A DNA stretch of 64,000 nucleotides from DASSFG01 sp035547915 (GCA_035547915.1 DASZTS010000024.1:247377-311376); one strand, 5' to 3'; positions 35,475-44,620 are shown, numbered from the stretch's first letter. Program-made: numbers and translations. The notes: generated by a model from the sequence alone, not told the origin.

Positions 35475-37406
35475 ATGAACGACGATGAGTTTGCGGAATC
35501 GTGGGGGCTTGGGCGGGCGGTACGAGCCTGCTTCTGGTTGGCCATTCTCGCCGCTGCTGTCTGGTGGTTCGTCAGCCGAGAACGGCCGGTCAGTGCGCGC
35601 CAGCAATTGTCGATTATGCGCGATTCGACACGGGCGGAGAGCGTCCGACACATCGCCGCTGATCGCCTGCAACATGCCGATGTGGCGATCGTGTCCGATT
35701 TGATCCAGACGCTCCGAGAAGGCGACGCGCTGGGCAGAAAATTGGCGGCCCTCGCCCTGGGTCGGCTGGGGCAGCAGGCCGATGCCGCGGCGGGCGTCTT
35801 GATTCAAGCGACTCAGGATCCCAACGCAAGTGTCCGGGAGCAGGCCATCGTTGCCCTGGGCCGCATGAGCAAAGCGCGCGAACTGGTGCAACTACTCGCG
35901 GACGACGACTCCGACGTGCGGCGGCACGCTGTGATCGAGTTGGGGCGGATGCGCTTCAACACCCATCCATTTGTGGCCGCGTTGCGCAAGACACTCACCG
36001 ACTCCGACGCATGTGTTCGCGCCGAGGCTTATGCGGCGTGCTGGAGACTATCGGCGGTTAGCGCAGCGGATCTCACCGCCGCGGTGACCGGCGATCCCGA
36101 TCGGAACGTGCGCAGAACGGCCGTGGTCCTCTTGGGCCAACAGCCCGACTTAACGCCCCAGACGCTTTTGCCCGCGCTGGAAGACGTCGATTCCCTAGTC
36201 CGAGGCGCGGCGCTGGACGAGATAGGAGATATGGGGGCAGCCGCCGAACCGGTCGTCGCTGCGATTGCCGGCCTACTCGGCAGCAACGACGAGAAGACGG
36301 TGCTAGGCGCCGCCATCGCCTTGGGAAAGATCGGCCCCGCAGCAAGCGGGGCAATCGAAGCGCTGATCGAGTGGTCCGACTTTCGGCGTCACCGAGTCGC
36401 CGCAGAAGCGTGCGCCGCGCTGCGGCAGATCGGTCGTGAAGCGAAGTTGTCACCGCCACGATTATTCGACGCTTTGCACGCCGACGGAGATAGAGCGCAG
36501 TCGCTCGTTCTTTCGGATCGGACCAGTCGACCGGCGCCCGGGGTTCTCACGAGAACAACCGCCGAACCAGGCGCCTACGCTGTCGCCGACGCAGACATAC
36601 AGCATGTGAAGAAACTCCGTCACCTGCGCTTTCTCAGTTTGGCCGACAATCCGCTCGGTGATGCTGCACTTGCCGAGCTTGCGGATTTAAAAGAGTTAAG
36701 GAGACTGGACCTGGGGCACACCAGGATCAGCTCGGACGGTTTGCGTCACCTGGCCGGCCTGGTTAATCTGCGGACGCTACGGCTCAGCTACTGTGCCGTC
36801 AACGACGAGGGAATGGCACAACTGGCGCAGCTTCGTTCTCTGGAAGAATTGTGCCTGGACAATACGCTCGTAACCGACGCCGGCGTGCCACATTTGGCGA
36901 ACCTGAACCGGCTGAAGTGGGTCACGATTGAGGGAACCAAAATAACCGACGCGGGTCTGCGGCATTTAAGAGGTCTTGAATCGCTGGAAGAAGTCTCGTT
37001 CAGCCCCGCACAAGTTTCGCTGGCCTGCCTGACCCAGTTTCCGAGGCTGCTCAGGATCATGGAGACGCCCGCCTCGGTCACAGACGCGGACCTGAAATCA
37101 CTGGCCGGGCTGAAGCGGCTCAAAACGCTCACGTTGTCGCACGTTTCGATCACCGACAACGGCATGGCGTCCATTGGCGCGTTAACGTGGCTTGAGTCGC
37201 TGTTCCTCAACGACCTTCCCATTAGCGATGTCGGGCTAAGGCGACTCAGCTCCCTCACCAGCCTTCGACTACTCTCGTTGAGGCGTATCAGGGTTTCGCA
37301 GCAGGCGGTCGAGGCGCTGAAGAACTCGCTGCCTGAATTGACCATCCGGCCCGGTCCAACGTCGCTCGGTTACGAAGTGGTGGGACTGAAAGCGGTCGCT
37401 CGATAG
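35475..37406 (+). CDS. Membrane-anchored HEAT-repeat and leucine-rich-repeat protein
   Basis: This 643-residue protein has one N-terminal membrane helix (CFWLAILAAAVWWFV, about residues 18-33). It then has HEAT-like repeats (about 60-340; for example LAALALGRLGQQADAAAGVL and VREQAIVALGRM). Leucine-rich repeats follow (about 365-620; LRHLRFLSLADNPLGDAALAEL, with repeated LTDAGL/ITDAGL-like phrases), ending in the typical LKNSLPELTI. Both repeat types bind proteins, so it is probably a scaffold facing outward from the inner membrane. GGAGG stands 7 bp before the ATG. No catalytic domain is seen and the partner is unknown. Confidence 0.85.
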   Translation: MNDDEFAESWGLGRAVRACFWLAILAAAVWWFVSRERPVSARQQLSIMRDSTRAESVRHIAADRLQHADVAIVSDLIQTLREGDALGRKLAALALGRLGQQADAAAGVLIQATQDPNASVREQAIVALGRMSKARELVQLLADDDSDVRRHAVIELGRMRFNTHPFVAALRKTLTDSDACVRAEAYAACWRLSAVSAADLTAAVTGDPDRNVRRTAVVLLGQQPDLTPQTLLPALEDVDSLVRGAALDEIGDMGAAAEPVVAAIAGLLGSNDEKTVLGAAIALGKIGPAASGAIEALIEWSDFRRHRVAAEACAALRQIGREAKLSPPRLFDALHADGDRAQSLVLSDRTSRPAPGVLTRTTAEPGAYAVADADIQHVKKLRHLRFLSLADNPLGDAALAELADLKELRRLDLGHTRISSDGLRHLAGLVNLRTLRLSYCAVNDEGMAQLAQLRSLEELCLDNTLVTDAGVPHLANLNRLKWVTIEGTKITDAGLRHLRGLESLEEVSFSPAQVSLACLTQFPRLLRIMETPASVTDADLKSLAGLKRLKTLTLSHVSITDNGMASIGALTWLESLFLNDLPISDVGLRRLSSLTSLRLLSLRRIRVSQQAVEALKNSLPELTIRPGPTSLGYEVVGLKAVAR

Positions 37407-37414
37407 GGCGACCG
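37393..37414 (+). terminator. Weak hairpin over the stop of the HEAT-LRR gene
   Basis: CGGTCGC and GCGACCG form a perfect 7-bp stem around an 8-base loop that includes the TAG stop. No T-run follows, so intrinsic termination is doubtful; it may instead act as a 3'-end stabiliser. Confidence 0.25.
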
Positions 37415-37962
37415 TCGGCCGTCTGGGGCTACTCGATGGACTCCCTCATTCGTGACCTGCTCGATTTCATCAATCAACGAAAGGTCGGGCACAGGGTACA
37501 AGCCCCGCACCGGTACCTTGAATCTTGTGAGGGCCAGACCTCAGCGGCCATCCGGCGCGCTGTTGCTACAACACAGGGCTCTCGATCGGCTCGACCGCGA
37601 ACTCCGTGATGTCTTTCCCCGTGCGTCGAATCACTTGCCTCCGACAGGGAGCCCAGCCGCCCGGGAGCAGGAATATGTTGCTCGGCCGCTCGATCCGACG
37701 CCCGCCAGGTAACCAATGCAGGGCCGATCGAAAAAACCGTGTTGGGCGGATCGTATTCCATCCAGCCCGTCGCCCGCGGGTATGGTCTGGATTCCTGCTT
37801 GCCGCTTCTCGATGGGCTCGGCTTATGAACCATTCGGCGACGCCCGGCCGATCCGCCAAGTCGAACGAGTAGTTCGCCGCCTTCGTCGGGCCACGGGATA
37901 TGTGACGACGGCCGAGATGAAAGGGGAACTTGCTGGCCCATTTGGTCCAGGTTAGATCACTT
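37407..37962 (+). other. Region without a supportable gene
   Basis: The 556 bp between the HEAT-LRR gene and the tRNA promoter show only short overlapping frames on both strands without recognisable products or good ribosome binding sites. A long minus-strand frame crosses it, but it also runs antisense through the tRNA and is not credible as a whole. Confidence 0.5.
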
Positions 37963-37991
37963 TTGCAAACGGAAAGGGAATGACGTAAAAT
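37963..37991 (+). promoter_or_regulatory. Sigma-70-type promoter of tRNA-Ser
   Basis: TTGCAA (37963-37968) and TAAAAT (37986-37991) are separated by exactly 17 bp and stand about 20 bp before the tRNA, matching a housekeeping promoter with one mismatch in the -10 box and one or two in the -35 box. Confidence 0.65.
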
Positions 37992-38012
37992 CAGACGGGC
38001 CAATGACATTCT

Positions 38013-38094
38013 GGAGGGTAAGCGAATGGCTAGCGGCCACACTGGAAATGTGGTGCCGGGAAACCGGTTGTGGGTTCGATTCCCATGCCCTCCG
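38013..38094 (+). tRNA. tRNA-Ser(GGA)
   Basis: The acceptor arms GGAGGGT and GCCCTCC pair (one wobble) with discriminator G at 38094. The anticodon arm CCACA-CTGGAAA-TGTGG gives anticodon GGA. A long variable arm CCGG-GAAA-CCGG is present, as expected for serine tRNAs, and the T arm has the TTCGATT loop. The 3' CCA is not encoded (CTG follows), so it must be added by nucleotidyltransferase. The D arm is short and poorly paired in my folding. Confidence 0.93.
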
Positions 38095-38309
38095 CTGCGA
38101 GAGAAAGCGTCGCCCCAAAGGCATGGGTGACACGTGTTTTGCGCCGCGGGCCAATATTTGGCGCGCCCCCACGTTGTCCCGGTCTTGCCCAGGGACTCGA
38201 ACTCGGCTTTCGACGATTTAGCGGCCTCCGCGAACGCTGCGCACGCGACCGAAACGACCATCGCCGCAATGACCGCAGCCGACATCAACCGGTTCAGCAT
38301 CTTCGTCAT
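38095..38309 (-). pseudogene. Signal-peptide ORF that runs into the antisense of the tRNA
   Basis: A minus-strand ATG at 38309 follows AAAGAGG and encodes a convincing signal peptide (LMSAAVIAAMVVSVACAAFAE). From about residue 72 the frame enters the antisense of tRNA-Ser and continues as non-protein-like sequence to 37566. The front may be the remains of a small secreted protein gene that has lost its 3' part. Upstream, a CGACCTCTTTGTCG unit is repeated in tandem near 38319-38350. Confidence 0.3.
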
Positions 38310-38444
38310 AGTCGATCGACCTCTTTGTCGGCGACCTCTTTGTCGCCGACATCGGCCGCCGGCGTGCGTGCCCCAAACGGGAGGTGCTTCAGGGCAGAAG
38401 CCATCCCGACGCCCTTATAAGGATCGCATGCGGCTAGCCCGGCT

Positions 38445-38545
38445 TAGAGCGGCTGACAAAACCCGGAAGCTTGAACGCCGTGGGCGAAAAATCGGCGGTG
38501 AAACTCCGATTTTTTGGAGCGCGATGTAGTTTTGTCGGGTGCTCT
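38445..38545 (+). repeat. Dispersed 100-bp nested inverted-repeat element, copy C
   Basis: The element begins AGAGCGGCTGACAAAACC and ends TTTTGTCGGGTGCTCT. The central inverted repeat AAAAATCGGC/CTCCGATTTTT has one mismatch. TTA precedes GAGC on the left and follows GCTC on the right, an apparent 3-bp target duplication. It lies about 100 bp upstream of the gene at 38648. Confidence 0.87.
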
Positions 38546-38647
38546 TATAAGATTCGGCTAAACTGGATCGATTCCCGCGCCTAAGCGGGACGGCAGTTTG
38601 CTGTCGCCGATAGGGCTCGCCGGCTCATCCCTTCAAAGAATTGACGC

Positions 38648-41600
38648 ATGCACACAATCTCCTTCGCAGTGGGCCTATGCTGTTGTTTGGTCCTCTGCAC
38701 GGCTGATCGGCTTTACGGCCAGCAGGACGACAAGGAGTCGATCGCCCAGTATCGCCGAGCCGCACTGCTCGGTGGTGACTCGTCCGGCGGTAGAGTCGTG
38801 TTCGAGTCGAAGGAAGCCGCATGCACGAAGTGCCATGTCGTTCGTGGAGACGAACGCCGCGCCGGGCCGAACCTGGAAGTGATTGGCGACAAGTATGGGC
38901 GCGAACAACTCATTCAAGCAGTTCTGGAACCGAGCGCCACCATCCATCCCGACTACGCTACGACCGTGGTCACGACCGTGGATGGCAAGGTGCATGCGGG
39001 CGTGCTCCACAAGCGAACCGACGGGCACCTCGAGTTGTTCGATGCAGAGAGCCGGCTCGTGAAACTGCCAATTGGTGACATCGACAACGAGCAGCGTAGC
39101 GCCACGTCATTGATGCCCGCGGGGCTATACAAGACGGTTACGGCGGAACAGTTCGCCGACCTGATCGCCTACCTTGAGTCGTTGCAACAACCCGACGGGC
39201 TACCTCGGTTCGCGGGGATGCCGAACGACATTCCGCCGGTAGCCAGGCCCATCCAACTGGTTCCCTTGCATGGTGAAGGGTTGCGATTCGATCACCCTGT
39301 GTGGGTTATCGCCATTCCAGGCAACCGGGGCGCGTTCCTGGTTGTCGAGCAAAAAACACGAAAGATTTGGCGCTTCGAAGAGGGCAAACCCGATAAGAGA
39401 GAGCTATTCGCCGACTTCAGCGACGAAGCAACGACGGGCGAGTTCGAGGGAGTGATGTGCGTCGCCTTCCATCCTCGGTTTGAGGAGAACGGCAAGTATT
39501 ACGTCAACTATCACGTCCGGAATCAAGGCAGTTTTTTTTCGCCGGTCATCGTTGAGCGGCAGGCCACACCCGACCTACGGCGCGACGCAGGATTGCCGTC
39601 AAGACGACTGCTGCAGATACCCCAGAACACGGATTTGCATTGGGGAGGCATGCTCGCGTTCGGGCCCGACGGCTATTTGTACATCGGCGCGGGGGACGCC
39701 GGCCCGCAGGAAGACCCGGAGGGACACAGCCAGGATTTGACCGACCTGACGGGAGCCATCTTGCGGATCGACGTCGATCGCCAGGAGGACGGCAAGCCGT
39801 ATGCCATCCCGGAATCTAATCCTCTTTGCCACGCCGCGCCTCCGATCCGTCCGGAGATCTGGGCCTCGGGATATCGCATGCCGTGGCGATTCAGTTTCGA
39901 TCCGGTCGCGGGCGATCTGTGGGTTGGCGACATCGGGCAGAATCTGTTCGAAGAGGTTTCGGTGGCACGTGTCGGCGAGAACCACGGCTGGAACGTCTAC
40001 GAGGGTTTCATGAAGTTCTCCGAACGCTATCGGCGGGCAGATGAAAAGTATACGCCGCCCATATTCGCTTACCGTCGCAAGTATGGAGTGTCGGTTACGG
40101 GAGGCTACGTTTATCGGGGAAAGCTCAATGCGTCGTATTATGGAACCTACATCTGCGGCGATTTCGAGTCGAAGCGGATTTGGGCCCTGACGCAGGCCAA
40201 TCGCCAGTTGATCAAGGTGCGGCAGATCGGCGAGTCGCCTGAGAGAATCGCTTCGTTTGGTGTCGACTCGGCCGGCGAGTTGCTCCTCGTCGGCTACGGC
40301 GGAACGCTCTTCCGCCTCGCCTGGGCCGATTCGGAATTCAACGCCGATCCGCCGCGGACGATGCGCGTGCGACTGCTGCGCCCCGATGCGCCGACGGCTG
40401 CCCGAGTCAGCATCGTCGGAGACGACGAGAAGACGTACGCGCCGACAGGCGTTGCCATACGCCAGACGAAGCGTAACGAGTCTTACTTTTATGCGGATGG
40501 TTCGTTCGACGTGCAATTGCCGCCCGGCCGGGCCAAGCTGAAGTTCAGCGGCGGCATCGAGACGATTCCGCAGACGATCATCACGGACGCGAATACGGCC
40601 ACGGAACTGACGGTGCACATGCGGCCGTGGGTCGATATGGCGTCGCGTGGCTGGTACTCCGGCGATTCGCACGTGCACCTTCATACGGGCGGACCCATCG
40701 ACGCGACGGTGGCGGATGCTTTGATTGCGGCTCGGGCCGAGGGGATCAACTACGTCAATCTCTGTGTGTCGAACAATGTCGGTGACGATATTCGTGATGC
40801 GGAGATGATCACCGGTAAGCCACACGCCGCATCCACCGATCGGCACCTCTTGGTCTTCGGCGAAGAGATGCGGAGCACGATTTACGGCCACATGCAGTTC
40901 TTCGGCATCAACAAGCTGGTCGAGCCGCAATACACGGGTTTTGACGATACACCGAACCACCTCGACTTCCCGGCGAATCACCGCATGGCATCGGCGGCTG
41001 TCGAGCAGGGAGGCGTCGTGACCTACGGGCATCCGATGTTCGTCGGCCAGCCTTTCCCTTTCACCGACGAATTGACCCAACCCAATGCCGCGGCACGGGA
41101 ACTTCCGATCGACGCGGTGCTCGGCGTGGTTCACGCGGTCGATCTGATGTCCTACAACAGCGACGAGCCGCTCTCGGCCGAATTGTGGTATCGGCTGTTG
41201 AATTGCGGGCTGAAACTCGCCGCTTGCGTCGGCACCGATGCGCTGTTGGATCGCTCGACCGAGCCGATGGGCGGCGATCGGGTCTATGTCAAGTCGGCCC
41301 TGCCGCTGACGATGCAGACGTGGCTGGAGGGATTAAAGGAAGGGCGGACGTTCGTCACCAATGGTCCGATCCTAACGCTGCTGGTCGACGGCAACGGACC
41401 TGGTGACACGTGCAAAATCGCGGCGGCGGGAAAGGTCCGTGTTGCCGCGACGGTGGAGAGCCATGTGCCGTTCGACAAGGTCGAAGTGATTGTGAACGGC
41501 AAGCTTGCAGCGGAAGCGGTCGTCGCCCCCAGCAAGACGGAGGACGTGTTGGTTAAGCGACTCGACCTCGAACTACCCGTCGAGCGCAGCAGTTGGGTCG

Positions 41601-41860
41601 CCTTGCGGGTGCGCGGTCCGGATCATCCACTCGTTTTTGACGGTCCGGTCTGGGCCCACACCAGCCCGGTATACGTCTCGGTGGCCGATCAGCCTATTGC
41701 CAGTCGCGAGGACGCTAAGTATTTCGTTGACTGGATCGAGCGGATGTTGCGCGTCGTCATCGCTCGCAACCGATATGCCCGCGTCGAGGACCGACGGCAG
41801 GTTGAAGTATTGTTTCGAAAAGCCCAGGACGAGTTTCGCCGGATGGCAGACGCGAACTAG
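38648..41860 (+). CDS. Secreted fusion: cytochrome c, sugar-dehydrogenase propeller and CehA/McbA-like PHP domain
   Basis: This 1070-residue protein has a signal peptide, then a haem site CTKCH (59-63) in a PVC-type cytochrome module (to about 180, with DLIAYLESLQQP at its end). A glucose/sorbosone-dehydrogenase-like beta-propeller follows (about 195-560: VMCVAFHPRFEENGKYYVNY, LHWGGMLAFGPDGYLYIGAGD, GENHGWNVYEG, GGYVYRG). After a linker, a metallohydrolase of the CehA/McbA type carries DSHVHLHTGG, HMQFFGI and YGHP (about 665-960). The propeller could oxidise a sugar and pass electrons to the attached haem; the PHP part could hydrolyse a phosphate or related ester. The three jobs in one chain are inference. 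Its stop is only 3 bp from that of the convergent gene. Confidence 0.9.
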   Translation: MHTISFAVGLCCCLVLCTADRLYGQQDDKESIAQYRRAALLGGDSSGGRVVFESKEAACTKCHVVRGDERRAGPNLEVIGDKYGREQLIQAVLEPSATIHPDYATTVVTTVDGKVHAGVLHKRTDGHLELFDAESRLVKLPIGDIDNEQRSATSLMPAGLYKTVTAEQFADLIAYLESLQQPDGLPRFAGMPNDIPPVARPIQLVPLHGEGLRFDHPVWVIAIPGNRGAFLVVEQKTRKIWRFEEGKPDKRELFADFSDEATTGEFEGVMCVAFHPRFEENGKYYVNYHVRNQGSFFSPVIVERQATPDLRRDAGLPSRRLLQIPQNTDLHWGGMLAFGPDGYLYIGAGDAGPQEDPEGHSQDLTDLTGAILRIDVDRQEDGKPYAIPESNPLCHAAPPIRPEIWASGYRMPWRFSFDPVAGDLWVGDIGQNLFEEVSVARVGENHGWNVYEGFMKFSERYRRADEKYTPPIFAYRRKYGVSVTGGYVYRGKLNASYYGTYICGDFESKRIWALTQANRQLIKVRQIGESPERIASFGVDSAGELLLVGYGGTLFRLAWADSEFNADPPRTMRVRLLRPDAPTAARVSIVGDDEKTYAPTGVAIRQTKRNESYFYADGSFDVQLPPGRAKLKFSGGIETIPQTIITDANTATELTVHMRPWVDMASRGWYSGDSHVHLHTGGPIDATVADALIAARAEGINYVNLCVSNNVGDDIRDAEMITGKPHAASTDRHLLVFGEEMRSTIYGHMQFFGINKLVEPQYTGFDDTPNHLDFPANHRMASAAVEQGGVVTYGHPMFVGQPFPFTDELTQPNAAARELPIDAVLGVVHAVDLMSYNSDEPLSAELWYRLLNCGLKLAACVGTDALLDRSTEPMGGDRVYVKSALPLTMQTWLEGLKEGRTFVTNGPILTLLVDGNGPGDTCKIAAAGKVRVAATVESHVPFDKVEVIVNGKLAAEAVVAPSKTEDVLVKRLDLELPVERSSWVALRVRGPDHPLVFDGPVWAHTSPVYVSVADQPIASREDAKYFVDWIERMLRVVIARNRYARVEDRRQVEVLFRKAQDEFRRMADAN

Positions 41861-41863
41861 GCC

Positions 41864-42988
41864 TTAAAGGCGGACGTCGTAAACGCGGTAGGTCTTCGTG
41901 CGCTGGGCGCCGCCGGTGGCCAGCGTGCTGTGCGAGAGGTCATTCGATTCGGCGATCCAGGAGAACTCCACGTTTTCCGCGCCATGCTCTACGGCCACCG
42001 CGAGAATCGCGGCGGTCAGAGCGACGCCGAGGCCAGACCTCTTCCACTCCGGCAGCACGTTCGCGGCTACGACGCGTAGTTGTTTAATACGGTGTTTCCC
42101 AGCCAAGAGCCGCATAAACCCAAACGGGAACAAGCGGCCGTCGATTTGCTTGATGCGCGGATTGTAATCCGGTATCGCCAGGGCCACGCCGATGGGCTGG
42201 CCGTCGACTTCCGCGAATAGTGCCAATTCAGGTGCCAACAACCAACGCATGCCCGCGGCGATATGGTCCATCTCGGTCGGCGAAAGCGGCACGTGTCCCC
42301 AATGTCCCGCGAGCGATCGGTTGACGACGGAAAGGAACGCCCCCAGATCAGCGCGCAGCCGGCCGCGGTCGAGCCGGCGGAAACGCACCTTGTGTCGCTC
42401 CGCCAACCGCCGCGTTACGCGCCGCAGGCGCGGCAGCACAGCCGACGCGTGCCGGCGGTCGCACGCCAGAGCGAACAGGTCCTGCGACTTCGCCAGACCA
42501 CAATCCGTGAGCAGGCTGCCATAGTAGCCCGGGTTATACGGCATCATGAAGGTGGGCCGTTCGTCGAAGGCGTCGACGAGCAGCCCCATCTGGTAATCGA
42601 TGCTGGGGCTCGCCGGCCCGCGAAGATCGGTCAGACCACGGGCCCCGAGCCAGTCGGCCGCCGCGCCCAGCAGTGCCCGAGCGGCAGGGCCGTCATCGCG
42701 GCACTCGAAGAACCCGAAGAACCCACGTTGTTCCGCGTGGTGCCGGTTGTGCTGCACATTGTGGATAGCGGCGATCCGTCCGACGACCTGCCCGCCGCGC
42801 TCGGCAAGGAACGGCTGCACGCGATTCGCGTCGTGAAACGGATGGCGGCGGAATCCGACTCGTTCCTCCTCGTCGCGTGCCAGCGGCGGCACCCAGCGCG
42901 GATCCTGAGCGTATAACTCGCGAGGAAAATTCAAGAACCGCCGCCACTCAGGCGGCGACGATACGGCCCGGATGTTCAAACACGTCAT
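41864..42988 (-). CDS. GNAT-like protein, possible acyltransferase of lipid synthesis
   Basis: This 374-residue protein starts like large GNAT-type proteins: an SPPEWRRFLNFPRELYAQDP segment, then WVPPL and VGRIAAIHN. In the second half are FAEVDGQPIGVALAIPDYN and WKRSGLGVAL, the acyl-CoA binding beta-bulge and pyrophosphate loop. The start overlaps the end of the serine-palmitoyltransferase-like gene by 41 bp, so they are translated together. Proteins of this kind neighbour sphingolipid synthesis genes in other bacteria; a role as an N-acyltransferase (ceramide-synthase-like) is a reasonable but unproven inference. It is cytoplasmic by sequence. Confidence 0.8.
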   Translation of the reverse strand: MTCLNIRAVSSPPEWRRFLNFPRELYAQDPRWVPPLARDEEERVGFRRHPFHDANRVQPFLAERGGQVVGRIAAIHNVQHNRHHAEQRGFFGFFECRDDGPAARALLGAAADWLGARGLTDLRGPASPSIDYQMGLLVDAFDERPTFMMPYNPGYYGSLLTDCGLAKSQDLFALACDRRHASAVLPRLRRVTRRLAERHKVRFRRLDRGRLRADLGAFLSVVNRSLAGHWGHVPLSPTEMDHIAAGMRWLLAPELALFAEVDGQPIGVALAIPDYNPRIKQIDGRLFPFGFMRLLAGKHRIKQLRVVAANVLPEWKRSGLGVALTAAILAVAVEHGAENVEFSWIAESNDLSHSTLATGGAQRTKTYRVYDVRL

Positions 42989-44231
42989 GCGGCGCTTCCC
43001 TCTCGGCGGCCGAGAACTTCGATTGTGAGCGGAGCTTGCGGAACACGGCCATCAGGCGTTCGACCTGGGCGTCGGTGTGGCTGGCCGAGAGCGAAATGCG
43101 AAGCATCAACCCTCGCGAAATGGGCACCACCGGAAACCCGACCGTGAGGATGTGGATGCCTTCGTCATAGAAGAACTGCGAGACGCGGCCGGCCTCCTCC
43201 AACGAGCCGACCTTGACCATGATCAGCGGGAAAGGCCGGTCTTCGCCGATGATCTCGAAGCCCAAATGCGTCAGTTCCTGCTTCGTGTAGGAGATATGTT
43301 GGCGGAGCCGAGACAGCCGCCACGGTCCCTCCTCGTCCAGCACGTCGAACGCCGCCAGTGCGCTAGCCAGGAACGGCGGCGGCAACTGACCGGCGTAGAT
43401 ATAGGTGTAAGAATTGAAACGGATGTAATCGCGGAACTCCTTGGGCACAACCACGAACCCGCCCAGGCTGGCCAGGCCCTTCTCGAGAGAGGCCACATAG
43501 ATCGTGTTGTGGTAGTTGGCGTCGAAGTGGCTCACGATGCCGCGGCCGCGAGGACCGACCACGCCGAAACCGTGGGCATCGTCGACGTAGAGCGTCGCGC
43601 CGTACTCGGCCGCCAGTTCGTGGTAGCGCGGCAGGTTGAGATAGGTGCCGGACATGCTATACACGCCGTCGAGGGCGATCAGAGAGTGGTCATGCTTTCC
43701 ACGATGCGCGCGAAGCTGAGTTTCCAACTGGGCAAAGTCGTCGTGATTGAACTGCAACACCGTGGCACCCGCCCCCTTGGCTTCGATGCCCGACCGCTGC
43801 ACGCTGTTGTGTGCTTCCTGGTCCACGAGCAGCAGAGATCCCTTTCGCATCAACAGCGGGATGATGCCGTGGTTGGCGAGCGTCACCGAGGTATAGACGA
43901 TCACGTTGTCTACACCGAGCCACCCTGCAATGCGGTCTTCGAGCGTTCCGAAGAGGTCGATCTCGGCCGCGGCCCGGGCGGAACCGGCTAGGGTGCCCCA
44001 ACGGCCGATCGCTTGCTGGGCCGCTTCGATCAGGCGCGGATGATTCTCCAGGCCCAGGTAATTGATCGCGTTGAAGTTCAGCAGTTTCTTGCCATCGATC
44101 ACGCATTCCCGGCCGTCGATCGACTGCAATCGGCAATAGGAGTTGGGCATCGTCCGCGCTTGTTCGGCGAACGTTTGCAAAAAGCGGCCACTGGACCGCT
44201 CTTCAAGCATTCGAGTAAGTGGTGTCGACAT
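42948..44231 (-). CDS. Serine palmitoyltransferase-like PLP enzyme (alpha-oxoamine synthase family)
   Basis: This 427-residue fold-type I aminotransferase-like enzyme has the alpha-oxoamine synthase features LNFNAINYLGLENHPRL, GTLAGSARAAAEIDLFGTLE, YVDDAHGFGVVGPRGRG and SLEKGLASLGGF, in which Lys251 would bind pyridoxal phosphate. The family condenses an amino acid with an acyl thioester (serine palmitoyltransferase, KBL, BioF). The N-terminal extension and the 41-bp overlap with an acyltransferase-like gene favour a lipid role over biotin or threonine metabolism, but the substrate is not settled by sequence. It is expected in the cytoplasm, at the inner membrane. Confidence 0.85.
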   Translation of the reverse strand: MSTPLTRMLEERSSGRFLQTFAEQARTMPNSYCRLQSIDGRECVIDGKKLLNFNAINYLGLENHPRLIEAAQQAIGRWGTLAGSARAAAEIDLFGTLEDRIAGWLGVDNVIVYTSVTLANHGIIPLLMRKGSLLLVDQEAHNSVQRSGIEAKGAGATVLQFNHDDFAQLETQLRAHRGKHDHSLIALDGVYSMSGTYLNLPRYHELAAEYGATLYVDDAHGFGVVGPRGRGIVSHFDANYHNTIYVASLEKGLASLGGFVVVPKEFRDYIRFNSYTYIYAGQLPPPFLASALAAFDVLDEEGPWRLSRLRQHISYTKQELTHLGFEIIGEDRPFPLIMVKVGSLEEAGRVSQFFYDEGIHILTVGFPVVPISRGLMLRISLSASHTDAQVERLMAVFRKLRSQSKFSAAEREAPHDVFEHPGRIVAA

Positions 44232-44503
44232 CGGTTTCTCGCCAGCTCAGAGGTTGCTGCATCGGGCCATTCGGCCACTGCTTCTCTGGGCGCAGCGAAG
44301 GCGTGAATGTTACGGCAGTCGAGTCAAATGCTCCGTATCCTGCGGCTTGGCTCTACACGGTTGGGTTGCCGAACTCGATGTGAAGATGAACCATGTCGTC
44401 TACTCTTGGAGGATTGCAAGTTTGCATGTTCAGCTACGCTGCGGTAGGCTCCTCCTATCGGCACGCTCGTGCCGAACAAATCCGAACTGAGAGGAGGGCA
44501 CCC

Positions 44504-44620
44504 ATGCACCGGAAGCATCCTGCTTCGCCAAATGCCGAGACCTCGAAGCCGGCGCTCTATCGTCATGGTGACGTCCTCGTTTCCACCATTGATTGCATCC
44601 CGATCCATTCTTTCCCGTGA
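44504..44620 (+). pseudogene. Truncated RHGDVL-type small protein
   Basis: An ATG at 44504 with a strong GAGAGGAGGG ribosome binding site starts a 38-residue frame containing LYRHGDVLVSTIDCIP. This resembles the N-terminus of small phage- and planctomycete-type proteins with a Y-R-H-G-D-V-L motif, which are usually several times longer. The frame stops soon after and runs into the radical SAM relic. A functional short peptide cannot be excluded. Confidence 0.4.

Noticed and set aside
37566..38309. A 247-residue minus-strand frame as a whole gene
   Set aside because: It runs antisense through the whole tRNA-Ser; only the first part with a signal peptide could be a gene relic.
39599..41134. 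A 511-residue minus-strand frame opposite the triple-fusion gene
   Set aside because: The composition is Arg/His-rich shadow sequence; the plus strand has a haem motif and recognised domains.
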